Source: Candidatus Merdimorpha stercoravium
Lineage (GTDB): Bacteria > Bacteroidota > Bacteroidia > Flavobacteriales > UBA1820
Direction of reading: 5' to 3'
Length of the DNA stretch: 14,109 bases
Assembly: GCA_018715295.1 (NCBI GenBank)
Contig: DVLY01000090.1
Location: forward strand, 1 to 14,109
The number at the start of each line of letters is the position of its first letter. The stretch's first letter is position 1. Shown here piece by piece: positions 8,195 to 14,109 of the stretch. The notes under the pieces were generated by a model, which ran no database searches, was not told where the DNA came from, and was given only the letters and a program-made list of their open reading frames with translations. The translations under genes and the position numbers were made by a program.

Positions 8195-8318
8195 TGTATT
8201 AGATCGTGCGCTCACAACGCGTTACGCTTTGCAAAAGCATCCCGTTTTCTCCGGGGACAAAAGAGAAAAAAACGAACACGATGCGCGCACCGGAAAGCGT
8301 TAAATCAGTCGAAACAAG
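8195..8318 (+). other. Leader region upstream of rsmI
   Basis: This stretch between the terminator/promoter and rsmI has no convincing ORF. Two short complementary pairs are visible: GTGCGC (8206-8211) with GCGCAC (8285-8290), and ACGCTTT (8224-8230) with AAAGCGT (8294-8300). They interleave rather than nest, so they could be a pseudoknot-like fold or chance. An in-frame TAA at 8301 fixes the first possible rsmI start at 8319. I recognise no riboswitch. Confidence 0.35.
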
Positions 8319-9152
8319 ATGGCCAAACTGTATCTGGTCCCCACTCCGGTGGGCAACATGGGCGATATGTCCCCCCGCGCGATAGCAACCCTGCGGGAGG
8401 CCGATCTTGTTTTGGCCGAGGATACCCGGACTTCGGGCAAACTGATGCACCACTTCGGCATCGATACGCCCATGCAGTCCCACCACATGTTCAACGAACA
8501 CCGCACGGCAGAAGCCTTCGTCGAAAGGATCCAGGCGGGGCAAAACATCGCCCTGATCACCGACGCCGGCACCCCGGGTATTTCCGACCCGGGATTTCTC
8601 ATCGCCCGGCAAGCCATCCGTCAAGGAGTGGAAGTCGAGTGTCTGCCCGGCCCTACGGCCTTCGTCCCGGCACTGGTAGCCAGCGGGCTGCCTTGCGAAC
8701 GTTTTGTGTTCGAGGGCTTTTTGCCGGTGAAAAAAGGCCGCGCCACCCGCTTGGAAGAGCTCAAGGACGAGGTGCGCACGATGGTGTTCTACGAGGCTCC
8801 CCACAAATTGCTGCGCACCTTGGAAGACCTCGCCGGGGCATTCGGCCCACAGCGGGAAGTGTGCGTGAGCCGCGAGATCAGCAAACTGTACGAGGAACAC
8901 TTCCGGGGGACCCTGGAACAGGCGCTGGCGCATTTCTCCCAGCGGGGGCCCAAAGGCGAATTCGTACTGGTGGTTCGGGGCGCCGACCTTTCGAAAGAGG
9001 AAAAAAGAAAAAAAATAAATAAAAAAAATGGACAAAAGGTGGCGTCTGAAACCTCAACCATCGGACGAACAAACGGCAGCCCTGGCTGCGAGTCTGAAGG
9101 TGGAGAGGGTTTTGGCGAGGCTGCTGGTGCAAAGAGGAATCGAGACCTATGA
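8319..9152 (+). CDS. rsmI: 16S rRNA (cytidine1402-2'-O)-methyltransferase RsmI
   Basis: RsmI uses S-adenosylmethionine to methylate the ribose 2'-OH of C1402 in 16S rRNA, next to the P site, alongside RsmH. The ATG at 8319 is the first after an in-frame TAA at 8301. Conserved tetrapyrrole-methylase-fold motifs appear in order: LYLVPTPVGNMGDMSPRA at the N-terminus, AEDTRTSGKL, ALITDAGTPGISDPGF, CLPGPTAFVPALVASG with FVFEGFLP, and VFYEAPHKLLRTLEDL. The recognisable protein ends at EFVLVVRGADLSKEE. The frame then crosses an A-rich tract (9008-9028) and adds about 45 low-complexity residues that lie in recJ in another frame, giving 277 residues. A one-base slip in the first A-run would end the protein at 232 or 234 residues, about the length I remember for Bacteroidota homologues. 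Function is secure; the natural C-terminus is not. Confidence 0.93.
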   Translation: MAKLYLVPTPVGNMGDMSPRAIATLREADLVLAEDTRTSGKLMHHFGIDTPMQSHHMFNEHRTAEAFVERIQAGQNIALITDAGTPGISDPGFLIARQAIRQGVEVECLPGPTAFVPALVASGLPCERFVFEGFLPVKKGRATRLEELKDEVRTMVFYEAPHKLLRTLEDLAGAFGPQREVCVSREISKLYEEHFRGTLEQALAHFSQRGPKGEFVLVVRGADLSKEEKRKKINKKNGQKVASETSTIGRTNGSPGCESEGGEGFGEAAGAKRNRDL

Positions 9153-10803
9153 ACAGGCCAAGAATTTTTTCCACCCGGATCTGAACGATTTGCACGATCC
9201 ATTCCTGATGAAGGACATGGACAAGGCGGTCTCGCGCATCCAGCATGCGCTGGACAATCGCGAGGGAATCCTCGTATACGGAGACTACGACGTGGACGGC
9301 ACAACAGCCGTGTCGATGGTCTATTCTTTTTTCAAACGTTTCTACCCCAAGGTACGCACGTACATCCCCGACCGCAACAACGAAGGGTACGGTGTCTCTT
9401 TCCAAGGCATCGACTATGCCCGGGAAAACGGCTGCCGGCTGATCATCGCCCTGGACTGCGGCATCAAAGCGGACAAGGAGATCGAATACGCCCGTGAGAA
9501 GGGGATCGACATCATCATCTGCGACCACCACCGCCCTTCGGACACCCTGCCGGCCGCCACAGCGGTCCTCGACCCCAAGCGCCCGGACTGCCCCTACCCG
9601 TTCAAGGAGCTGAGCGGATGCGGCGTGGGTGTAAAACTGATCCAAGCGGTGTGCAAGAGCAAGGGCTGGAACGACAAGGCGGTGATCAACTCCTACCTGG
9701 ACCTGGTGGCGGTGAGCATCGGCGCGGACATCGTCCCCATCGTCGATGAAAACCGCATCCTGGCTTACTTCGGGCTCAAAAAGCTGAATTCCAACCCCTG
9801 TCCGGGCATCAAGGCATTCAACATCTTCTCCAAAAAGCGGGTGTTCAACATCTCGGACGTAATCTTCGTCATCGCTCCGCGCATCAACGCCGCCGGCCGC
9901 ATCAACCGGGGCATCCATGCGGTGGAACTGCTCACCGCCCGCAACGAAGTGGTGGCCAAGGAGATCGCTATCGAGATCGATACGCTCAACGCCGAACGCA
10001 AGGAGCTCGATGCCGCTACGACCGAAGAAGCCCTGCGGATGCTGGAAGGGAAAAAACTGGACGATGACTTTTGCATCGTCATTTACAACCCCTCGTGGCA
10101 CAAGGGAGTGATCGGTATCGTCGCCTCCCGCCTGGTGGAGCATTTCTACCGCCCGGTGATGGTATTCACCAAGACTGGCGAGGGACAGATCTCCGCTTCG
10201 GCCCGCTCGATGCACGGATTCGACATCTACAACGCCATCGAACGCTGTCAGGACATCACCGAACAATTCGGCGGACACAAATACGCTGCGGGGCTGACCT
10301 TGAAGGAAGAAAACTTCGAGGTGTTCAAGAAACGCATCAACGACATCGCCCGGGAAGCGATCCTGCCGGAAATGCGCACCCCGGTGATCGAAGTCGATAC
10401 CGAAATCCGCCTTTCGGAGATCACGCCGCATTTCTTGCGAACGCTCAAGAAATTCGCCCCTTTCGGCCCGGGAAACAATTCCCCCATCTTCATGGCACGG
10501 GGGCTGAAAGACAACGGCTGGGGGAAAGCCGTGGGAAAAGGCGGGCAGCACCTCAAACTCACCTTGATGGAAGCCGACGGCGAACCGGGCGGCCGCACGT
10601 ACGACGCCATCGGGTTCAACCTGGGCGGAAAGAAAGACCTGGTCGGCGACGGAAAGCGATTCAAGGCGGTTTTCTGCATCGAAGAAAACGAATACCAGGG
10701 ACGCACCAGTCCGCAGATCCGCCTGAAAGACATCCAGCCGGACTCCCCGGACGATCCGCCCTTCCCCGATCCGGATCCGGAAACGATCCCGGTGGAAAGT
10801 TAA
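9028..10803 (+). CDS. recJ: Single-stranded-DNA-specific exonuclease RecJ
   Basis: RecJ degrades single-stranded DNA 5' to 3' in recombinational repair (the RecFOR route), base excision and mismatch repair. The 591-residue protein has the DHH phosphoesterase core: motif I DYDVDGTTA (from Asp86), IPDRNNEGYGVS, motif III LDCG (142-145) and the DHH triad at 166-168. These are metal-binding acidic and His residues. The DHHA1 part carries SARSMHGFDIYNAI and FGGHKYAAG (Gly-Gly-His at 415-417), followed by the C-terminal OB-like domain ending in an acidic, Pro-rich tail. Length is normal for the family. The ATG at 9028-9030 sits at the end of an A8 run inside the upstream rsmI frame, with no Shine-Dalgarno site, so translation may depend on the A-rich leader or on coupling to rsmI. 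Confidence 0.97.
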   Translation: MDKRWRLKPQPSDEQTAALAASLKVERVLARLLVQRGIETYEQAKNFFHPDLNDLHDPFLMKDMDKAVSRIQHALDNREGILVYGDYDVDGTTAVSMVYSFFKRFYPKVRTYIPDRNNEGYGVSFQGIDYARENGCRLIIALDCGIKADKEIEYAREKGIDIIICDHHRPSDTLPAATAVLDPKRPDCPYPFKELSGCGVGVKLIQAVCKSKGWNDKAVINSYLDLVAVSIGADIVPIVDENRILAYFGLKKLNSNPCPGIKAFNIFSKKRVFNISDVIFVIAPRINAAGRINRGIHAVELLTARNEVVAKEIAIEIDTLNAERKELDAATTEEALRMLEGKKLDDDFCIVIYNPSWHKGVIGIVASRLVEHFYRPVMVFTKTGEGQISASARSMHGFDIYNAIERCQDITEQFGGHKYAAGLTLKEENFEVFKKRINDIAREAILPEMRTPVIEVDTEIRLSEITPHFLRTLKKFAPFGPGNNSPIFMARGLKDNGWGKAVGKGGQHLKLTLMEADGEPGGRTYDAIGFNLGGKKDLVGDGKRFKAVFCIEENEYQGRTSPQIRLKDIQPDSPDDPPFPDPDPETIPVES

Positions 10804-10821
10804 CGGGCCGTCCTCCTGTGG

Positions 10822-10874
10822 GCGGGCAAGCGAAAGGGCCGGAGCTGAAAGCTCCGGCCCTTTCGCTTGCCCGC
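10822..10874. terminator. Long perfect hairpin between convergent recJ and the EamA gene
   Basis: The arms 10822-10845 and 10851-10874 are perfectly complementary over 24 bases. One more T-A pair closes a GAA loop, making a 25-base stem. The stem is GC-rich around a central AAAGGG/CCCTTT. There is no U-run on either side, so it is not a textbook intrinsic terminator. Its place, 18 bases after the recJ stop and 12 bases from the stop of the opposing gene, suggests a bidirectional terminator or a transcript-end stabiliser. One arm closely resembles bases 1-28 (minus strand). Confidence 0.8.
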
Positions 10875-10886
10875 ACCGCACCTCGA

Positions 10887-11300
10887 TCAGAAAAGGATCA
10901 CCACCGAGCCGGCGACAATGAGCAATCCGCCCACGATCGTCTTCACATCGGGCGTTTCCCGCAAGAGGAAAAAAGCCAGAAGCATGGCCATGGCCACCGA
11001 CAATTTATCGACAGGAGCCACCTTCGACACGGGTCCCGACTGCAACGCTTTGAAATAAAACAACCAGGAAAGTCCCGTCGTCACACCCGAAAGCACCAAA
11101 AAAAGGATCGCCCGACGGGAAAGCTCCCGAATATGTTCCTCCCGTCCCCATAACAGGACAACCCCCCAAGCAATGAACAAAATGACGGTAGTTCGTATCG
11201 CCGTCGCCAGATTGGAATCCACTCCTTTGACCCCCATCTTGGCAAAGATCGCGGTCAAAGCCGCAAAGAAAGCCGAGAGAACAGCATAAAACTTCCACAT
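10887..11300 (-). CDS. Half-size EamA/DMT-family transporter
   Basis: The 137-residue protein is almost entirely membrane: about five helices at 3-21, 36-53, 67-86, 97-116 and 121-137. It is one EamA repeat (drug/metabolite transporter superfamily), with the typical SGVTTGLSWLFYFKALQSG and APVDKLSVAMAMLLAFFLLRE segments. Full-size members have two such repeats; half-size ones are thought to pair as dimers. The substrate cannot be read from sequence. The start is the ATG at 11298-11300, with GGAGGAG a few bases upstream; the frame extends to a TTG at 11321 that is less likely. It follows murF by 23 bases and is probably co-transcribed. An unbroken run of 11 G lies immediately before the ribosome-binding site. 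Confidence 0.86.
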   Translation of the reverse strand: MWKFYAVLSAFFAALTAIFAKMGVKGVDSNLATAIRTTVILFIAWGVVLLWGREEHIRELSRRAILFLVLSGVTTGLSWLFYFKALQSGPVSKVAPVDKLSVAMAMLLAFFLLRETPDVKTIVGGLLIVAGSVVILF

Positions 11301-11308
11301 AATCTCCT

Positions 11309-11319
11309 CCCCCCCCCCC
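11309..11319 (-). repeat. G11 homopolymer beside the ribosome-binding site of the EamA gene
   Basis: Eleven consecutive C on the plus strand are G11 on the coding strand, between the murF stop (11324-11326) and the EamA-gene ATG (11298-11300). The coding-strand sequence reads G11, then AGGAGATT, then ATG, so the tract abuts the Shine-Dalgarno site. Homopolymers of this length are prone to slipped-strand length change, and also to sequencing error. Confidence 0.9.
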
Positions 11320-11323
11320 AACT

Positions 11324-12619
11324 CTACAACAAGTCCAGGAAGCGCTCCATCCGCATCCCGCGCGAACCCTTGACCAAATAGGCCGCCGAAGCGGAAGGCC
11401 TTTCAAAAGCCGAAGCAAAGTCCTCGAAGGTACGGAAAACGGAAATCTTTCCCGAAGGGGAAACCACCCGGGAGAAATTCTCGCCCACCAAGTACACCTT
11501 TCCGAAAGGCAAATCCTCCGCCAAAGAAGCGATCCGAAGATGTTCCTCCCGGGCATACGCGCCCAGTTCGAACATATCGCCCAGTACGGCGATCTTTTCC
11601 CGAGCGCCCGTATCGGTACGGGCAAAGTTTTCGAGCGAAAGTTCCATGCTGCTCGGATTGGCATTGTAGGCATCCATCATGACGACGTCCTCTCCGCGCT
11701 CCACCCACTGCGAACGGTTGTTGTCCGGCACGTACGAAGCGATAGCCCGGGCGATGTCCTGCGGCGCAATCCCGAAGTACCGTCCCACAGCAATGGCTGC
11801 ACAAGCATTGGTAAAGTTGTACTCCCCGCTCAAAGAGGTGGAAAACTCCGCGGAAGAAAAACGTCCCGTCACCCTCGGAAGCGACGAGAGCATCTCGATG
11901 GCTACGTCGGCCTGACGGCCCTGCGAAGAAAAGGTATAGCGACGGATACCCTCGCTGCGCTGCATCTGCAACGGATCGTCCGCCCGGACAAAGGCCATCC
12001 CGTCGTTTTCCCGCAGGAAATCGTACAGTTCGGACTTGGTCCGGATCACGCCTTCCACTCCGCCGAATCCCTCCAGGTGTGCGCGGCCGAAATTGGTGAT
12101 GTAGCCATAATCCGGACGGGCAATGGCGCACAGATCGCGGATCTCGTGCGGATGGGAAGCCCCCATTTCCACTACGGCAAACTGGTGGCCGGGGCGCAGC
12201 GAGAGCAATGTGAGGGGAACGCCGATGTGGTTGTTCAGGTTGCCTTGCGTGGCGCATACTTCAAATCGGCAGGAAAGCACCCGGCACAAGAGCTCTTTGG
12301 TCGTGGTCTTGCCGTTGCTGCCGGTCAGACACAAAACCGGGATGCCCATCCTCATCCGGTGCAGGGTTGCGGTCTGCTGAAGGGCGGTGAGGACATCCTC
12401 CACGACGATCACCCGTTCGGAGTCCGCATAACGGCGGGAATCGTCGGTAACCACTCCGGCAGCGGCGGCCTCCAAAGCGGAGGGGACGAAATCGTTCCCG
12501 TCGAAATTTTCGCCTTTAAGGGCAAAAAAGACATCGCCCGGAGCGATCTTCCGCGTGTCGGTCGTTACCCGAAATCCGTTTTCGCAGAGGATCCGGTAGA
12601 TTTGTTCGATCTTATTCAT
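11324..12619 (-). CDS. murF: UDP-N-acetylmuramoyl-tripeptide--D-alanyl-D-alanine ligase (MurF)
   Basis: MurF adds D-Ala-D-Ala to the UDP-MurNAc-tripeptide with ATP, the last cytoplasmic step in making the peptidoglycan monomer stem. The 431-residue protein has the three Mur-ligase domains. The N-terminal part carries TTDTRKIAPGDVFFALKG, where UDP-substrate contacts lie. The central ATPase has GSNGKTTT with Lys104, GNLNNHIGVPLTLL, VVEMGASHPHEI and NFGRAHLEGFGG. The C-terminal part has DAYNANPSSME, VLGDMFELG and LVKGSRGMRMERFLD. Length is normal for this phylum. It is apart from the usual mur-fts cell-wall cluster: the neighbours here are a TPR protein and an EamA protein. No TAnnTTTG box is visible in the 97-base gap upstream, so its promoter is unknown, or it relies on readthrough of the terminator there. 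Confidence 0.96.
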   Translation of the reverse strand: MNKIEQIYRILCENGFRVTTDTRKIAPGDVFFALKGENFDGNDFVPSALEAAAAGVVTDDSRRYADSERVIVVEDVLTALQQTATLHRMRMGIPVLCLTGSNGKTTTKELLCRVLSCRFEVCATQGNLNNHIGVPLTLLSLRPGHQFAVVEMGASHPHEIRDLCAIARPDYGYITNFGRAHLEGFGGVEGVIRTKSELYDFLRENDGMAFVRADDPLQMQRSEGIRRYTFSSQGRQADVAIEMLSSLPRVTGRFSSAEFSTSLSGEYNFTNACAAIAVGRYFGIAPQDIARAIASYVPDNNRSQWVERGEDVVMMDAYNANPSSMELSLENFARTDTGAREKIAVLGDMFELGAYAREEHLRIASLAEDLPFGKVYLVGENFSRVVSPSGKISVFRTFEDFASAFERPSASAAYLVKGSRGMRMERFLDLL

Positions 12620-12669
12620 CGTTTTCCGTAGTTCGTTTTCTCGATTTTTTCCAATGTCTCCGCATACGA

Positions 12670-12698
12670 AAAACGCGGCGGAAACTCCGCCGCGTTTT
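12670..12698 (-). terminator. Intrinsic terminator after the TPR gene
   Basis: A perfect 13-base inverted repeat (12670-12682 and 12686-12698; AAAACGCGGCGGA with its complement) closes a three-base loop. On the minus strand it is followed by a run of five T that begins within the stem base, then CG. It starts 18 bases after the TPR stop codon. A smaller repeat (AGGAT/ATCCT) lies between the stop and this stem. It should insulate murF from the TPR gene. Confidence 0.82.
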
Positions 12699-12716
12699 CC
12701 GATCCTTCGACGAGGA

Positions 12717-14109
12717 TTACATACCCATCATTTCATTTTGAAGGGCTTCGTATTTTTCAACATTGGCCTGATCGTCCAGACCGATGTAGACATTGCGCAG
12801 GATGCGTACCAGACTCAATTCGTCGGGAAGGACTTTGCGAGCCCCTTCGAGCAAATCGGCTACGCTCTGGTACAACGCCTTTTTCTGCGCTACGAGATCA
12901 TCGTACTGTTTCTTCTGCTCGGCATTGAGATACAGAGGCAACTTGTCGATCTCCTCATTGATCCGCTGTTCGTCATCCAACATGGTGGAAGCCAAGTTGA
13001 CATAAGCATTGACATACTTGGGATCGGCCTCGATGGCTTTCTTGTAATACTCGATGGATTTTTCCCTTTCTCCCTTTTCTCCATAAACAAAACCGATGTT
13101 GTAGAAGATTTCAGCATCGCCTTCAAACACCTTTTCGGCATTGAGCAGATTTTCCAGGAACTTGTCCATATCCCCCTTCTGATACTGGATCTGTCCTTCG
13201 AGCAGGAAAATATCCTTGTCGGTCGGATACTTTTCCAGAGCTTTGTGGCAATACTCAAGAGCCTGATCGTATTCCTCGTCCTGATAGCACAGTTGGATGA
13301 GCAGGAGGTAAATTCCGGGTTGTTTATTCGGCTCGACCCGAACCTCGGGATCGGATGCGAGTTTGAGTTTTACCTGCATGTCCATGTCCTCTTTCGAGTT
13401 GTAGACACGACGCTCGCCGGTCAGAGCATCGGTAGCCTCGTAAATGGTCTCGATGCCGGTGTAATCCATGTCGATGAGCCGTTTGTAAAGTTCCTTGACT
13501 CCTGCAAAATCCCTGGCCTGGAGCAAAGAGATGGCCGCATTGTTCAGCAGGGCGGTATCGGCCTTGGGCGCAAATACTTTCTGTGCCTGGTAGGTCAATT
13601 CGAACAATTCGGCAGCCTTTTTGAAGTCGCGTGAATTGAACGCATTGACACTCTGCTGGTAGTATCCGTTGCCGAATTCACCCACCGTGGTCTGCATCAG
13701 CGGCGTATAAGTCGCCGTTCGGTTGGTCACTTTCGGCTTGCTGTACTTGCCGGAAGCGATGGCGTCGTCCAATTCCTTCTGGCTGTCGAAATATACCGTC
13801 TTTTTGGTCGCATTGTCGCGAGCCGCAAAGTTCTGGCCTTTTTCATACTCGGCCAGGGCGTTGAGTTCCTCGAGCGCTTGATCGATCATTTCCCGGTTGT
13901 CGCCGGCAAGCTGAAGTTTGGAAAGACCCACCAGATACATCGCTTTGGCGACCATGTCGGGCTTGGAGGTCTCATCCAACATCTGCTGGCCTTTCTGAGC
14001 CTGGGTGAGGGCGGTTTGGTAATCTCCCTTGTCGAACGCTTTCTGGGCTGCGTCCAGTTCGGTTTTCTGGGCATAGGCCGATGCGACCAGGCACATCAAA
14101 GCCGAAGTA
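12717..14109 (-). CDS. Secreted tetratricopeptide-repeat protein, N-terminus cut by window edge
   Basis: The reading frame is open to base 14109, so the true start is outside the window. The visible N-terminus, TSALMCLVASAYAQKTE, is the end of a signal peptide with a likely signal peptidase I cut at AYA-Q, so the mature protein should be periplasmic or cell-surface. About 455 mature residues are mostly helical repeats. The clearest TPR units are FDKGDYQTALTQAQKG near the N-terminus, IQLCYQDEEYDQALEYCHKA in the middle, and IGFVYGEKGEREKSIEYYKKA followed by ADPKYVNAYVNLA. Between them are less regular Lys/Glu-rich helices and a strand-like insert around ATDALTGERRVYNS. The C-terminal part (NEEIDKLPLYLNAEQKKQYD) may be coiled. 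There is no enzyme motif. TPR arrays usually bind other proteins; the partner is unknown. Codon use looks slightly more AT-rich than neighbouring genes. Confidence 0.85.
   Translation of the reverse strand, partial: TSALMCLVASAYAQKTELDAAQKAFDKGDYQTALTQAQKGQQMLDETSKPDMVAKAMYLVGLSKLQLAGDNREMIDQALEELNALAEYEKGQNFAARDNATKKTVYFDSQKELDDAIASGKYSKPKVTNRTATYTPLMQTTVGEFGNGYYQQSVNAFNSRDFKKAAELFELTYQAQKVFAPKADTALLNNAAISLLQARDFAGVKELYKRLIDMDYTGIETIYEATDALTGERRVYNSKEDMDMQVKLKLASDPEVRVEPNKQPGIYLLLIQLCYQDEEYDQALEYCHKALEKYPTDKDIFLLEGQIQYQKGDMDKFLENLLNAEKVFEGDAEIFYNIGFVYGEKGEREKSIEYYKKAIEADPKYVNAYVNLASTMLDDEQRINEEIDKLPLYLNAEQKKQYDDLVAQKKALYQSVADLLEGARKVLPDELSLVRILRNVYIGLDDQANVEKYEALQNEMMGM

Noticed and set aside
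8878..10881. A 667-residue open frame opposite recJ and the end of rsmI
   Set aside because: It runs through the recJ terminator hairpin and has no motif. recJ itself is intact with all catalytic residues.
11301..11321. TTG start for the EamA gene, adding a Gly-rich segment encoded by the G-run
   Set aside because: The ATG at 11298-11300 has a proper ribosome-binding site and begins directly with the first membrane helix.
1..14109. CRISPR array, insertion sequence, tRNA, prophage or defence system
   Set aside because: I saw no spaced direct repeats, transposase or integrase motifs, cloverleaf sequences or defence-type domains. All genes are housekeeping or envelope genes.

Overview
The window looks like a housekeeping stretch of a Bacteroidota chromosome, probably Bacteroidales and possibly near Alistipes/Rikenellaceae. 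The phylum call rests on the gene order ftsK-lolA-lptF/G-ribB, the long (511 aa) LptF/G-type permease, the four-helix FtsK with a Glu-rich linker, an 875-residue ValS, A-rich leaders with few Shine-Dalgarno sites, and two matches to the Bacteroidota -7 promoter box TAnnTTTG. The genus is a guess from high GC (high fifties percent by eye) and general similarity. I see no mobile element, CRISPR array, tRNA or rRNA, and no gap between genes longer than 186 bases.

Layout. Bases 44-5340, minus strand: a tight cluster transcribed ftsK -> lolA -> LptF/G permease -> ribB, with gaps of 10 and 9 bases and a final 29-base overlap. It joins chromosome segregation at the septum to lipoprotein and LPS export, and ends with a riboflavin enzyme. 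Bases 5341-5504 are a divergent promoter region. Bases 5505-10803, plus strand: valS, an intrinsic terminator that also carries a promoter-like box, then rsmI and recJ, which overlap. Bases 10804-10886 hold a near-perfect long hairpin between convergent genes. Bases 10887-14109, minus strand: a partial secreted TPR protein (its start lies beyond the window), its terminator, murF, and a half-size EamA-family membrane protein.

How the genes work together. ValS and RsmI serve translation. RecJ serves DNA repair and recombination. FtsK and MurF serve division and wall synthesis. LolA and the LptF/G-type permease serve outer-membrane assembly. RibB feeds riboflavin synthesis.

I did not find a new biological system. 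The observations most worth a second look are small. (1) The rsmI frame runs 125 bases into recJ across an A8-T-A3-T-A8 tract, where a one-base slip in either direction gives an immediate stop. (2) A G11 homopolymer sits directly against the ribosome-binding site of the EamA gene. (3) The long terminator hairpin after recJ has a relative whose single arm is visible downstream of ribB. (4) A -7 promoter box lies inside the downstream arm of the valS terminator. (5) RibB stands alone where many relatives have a fused RibBA.
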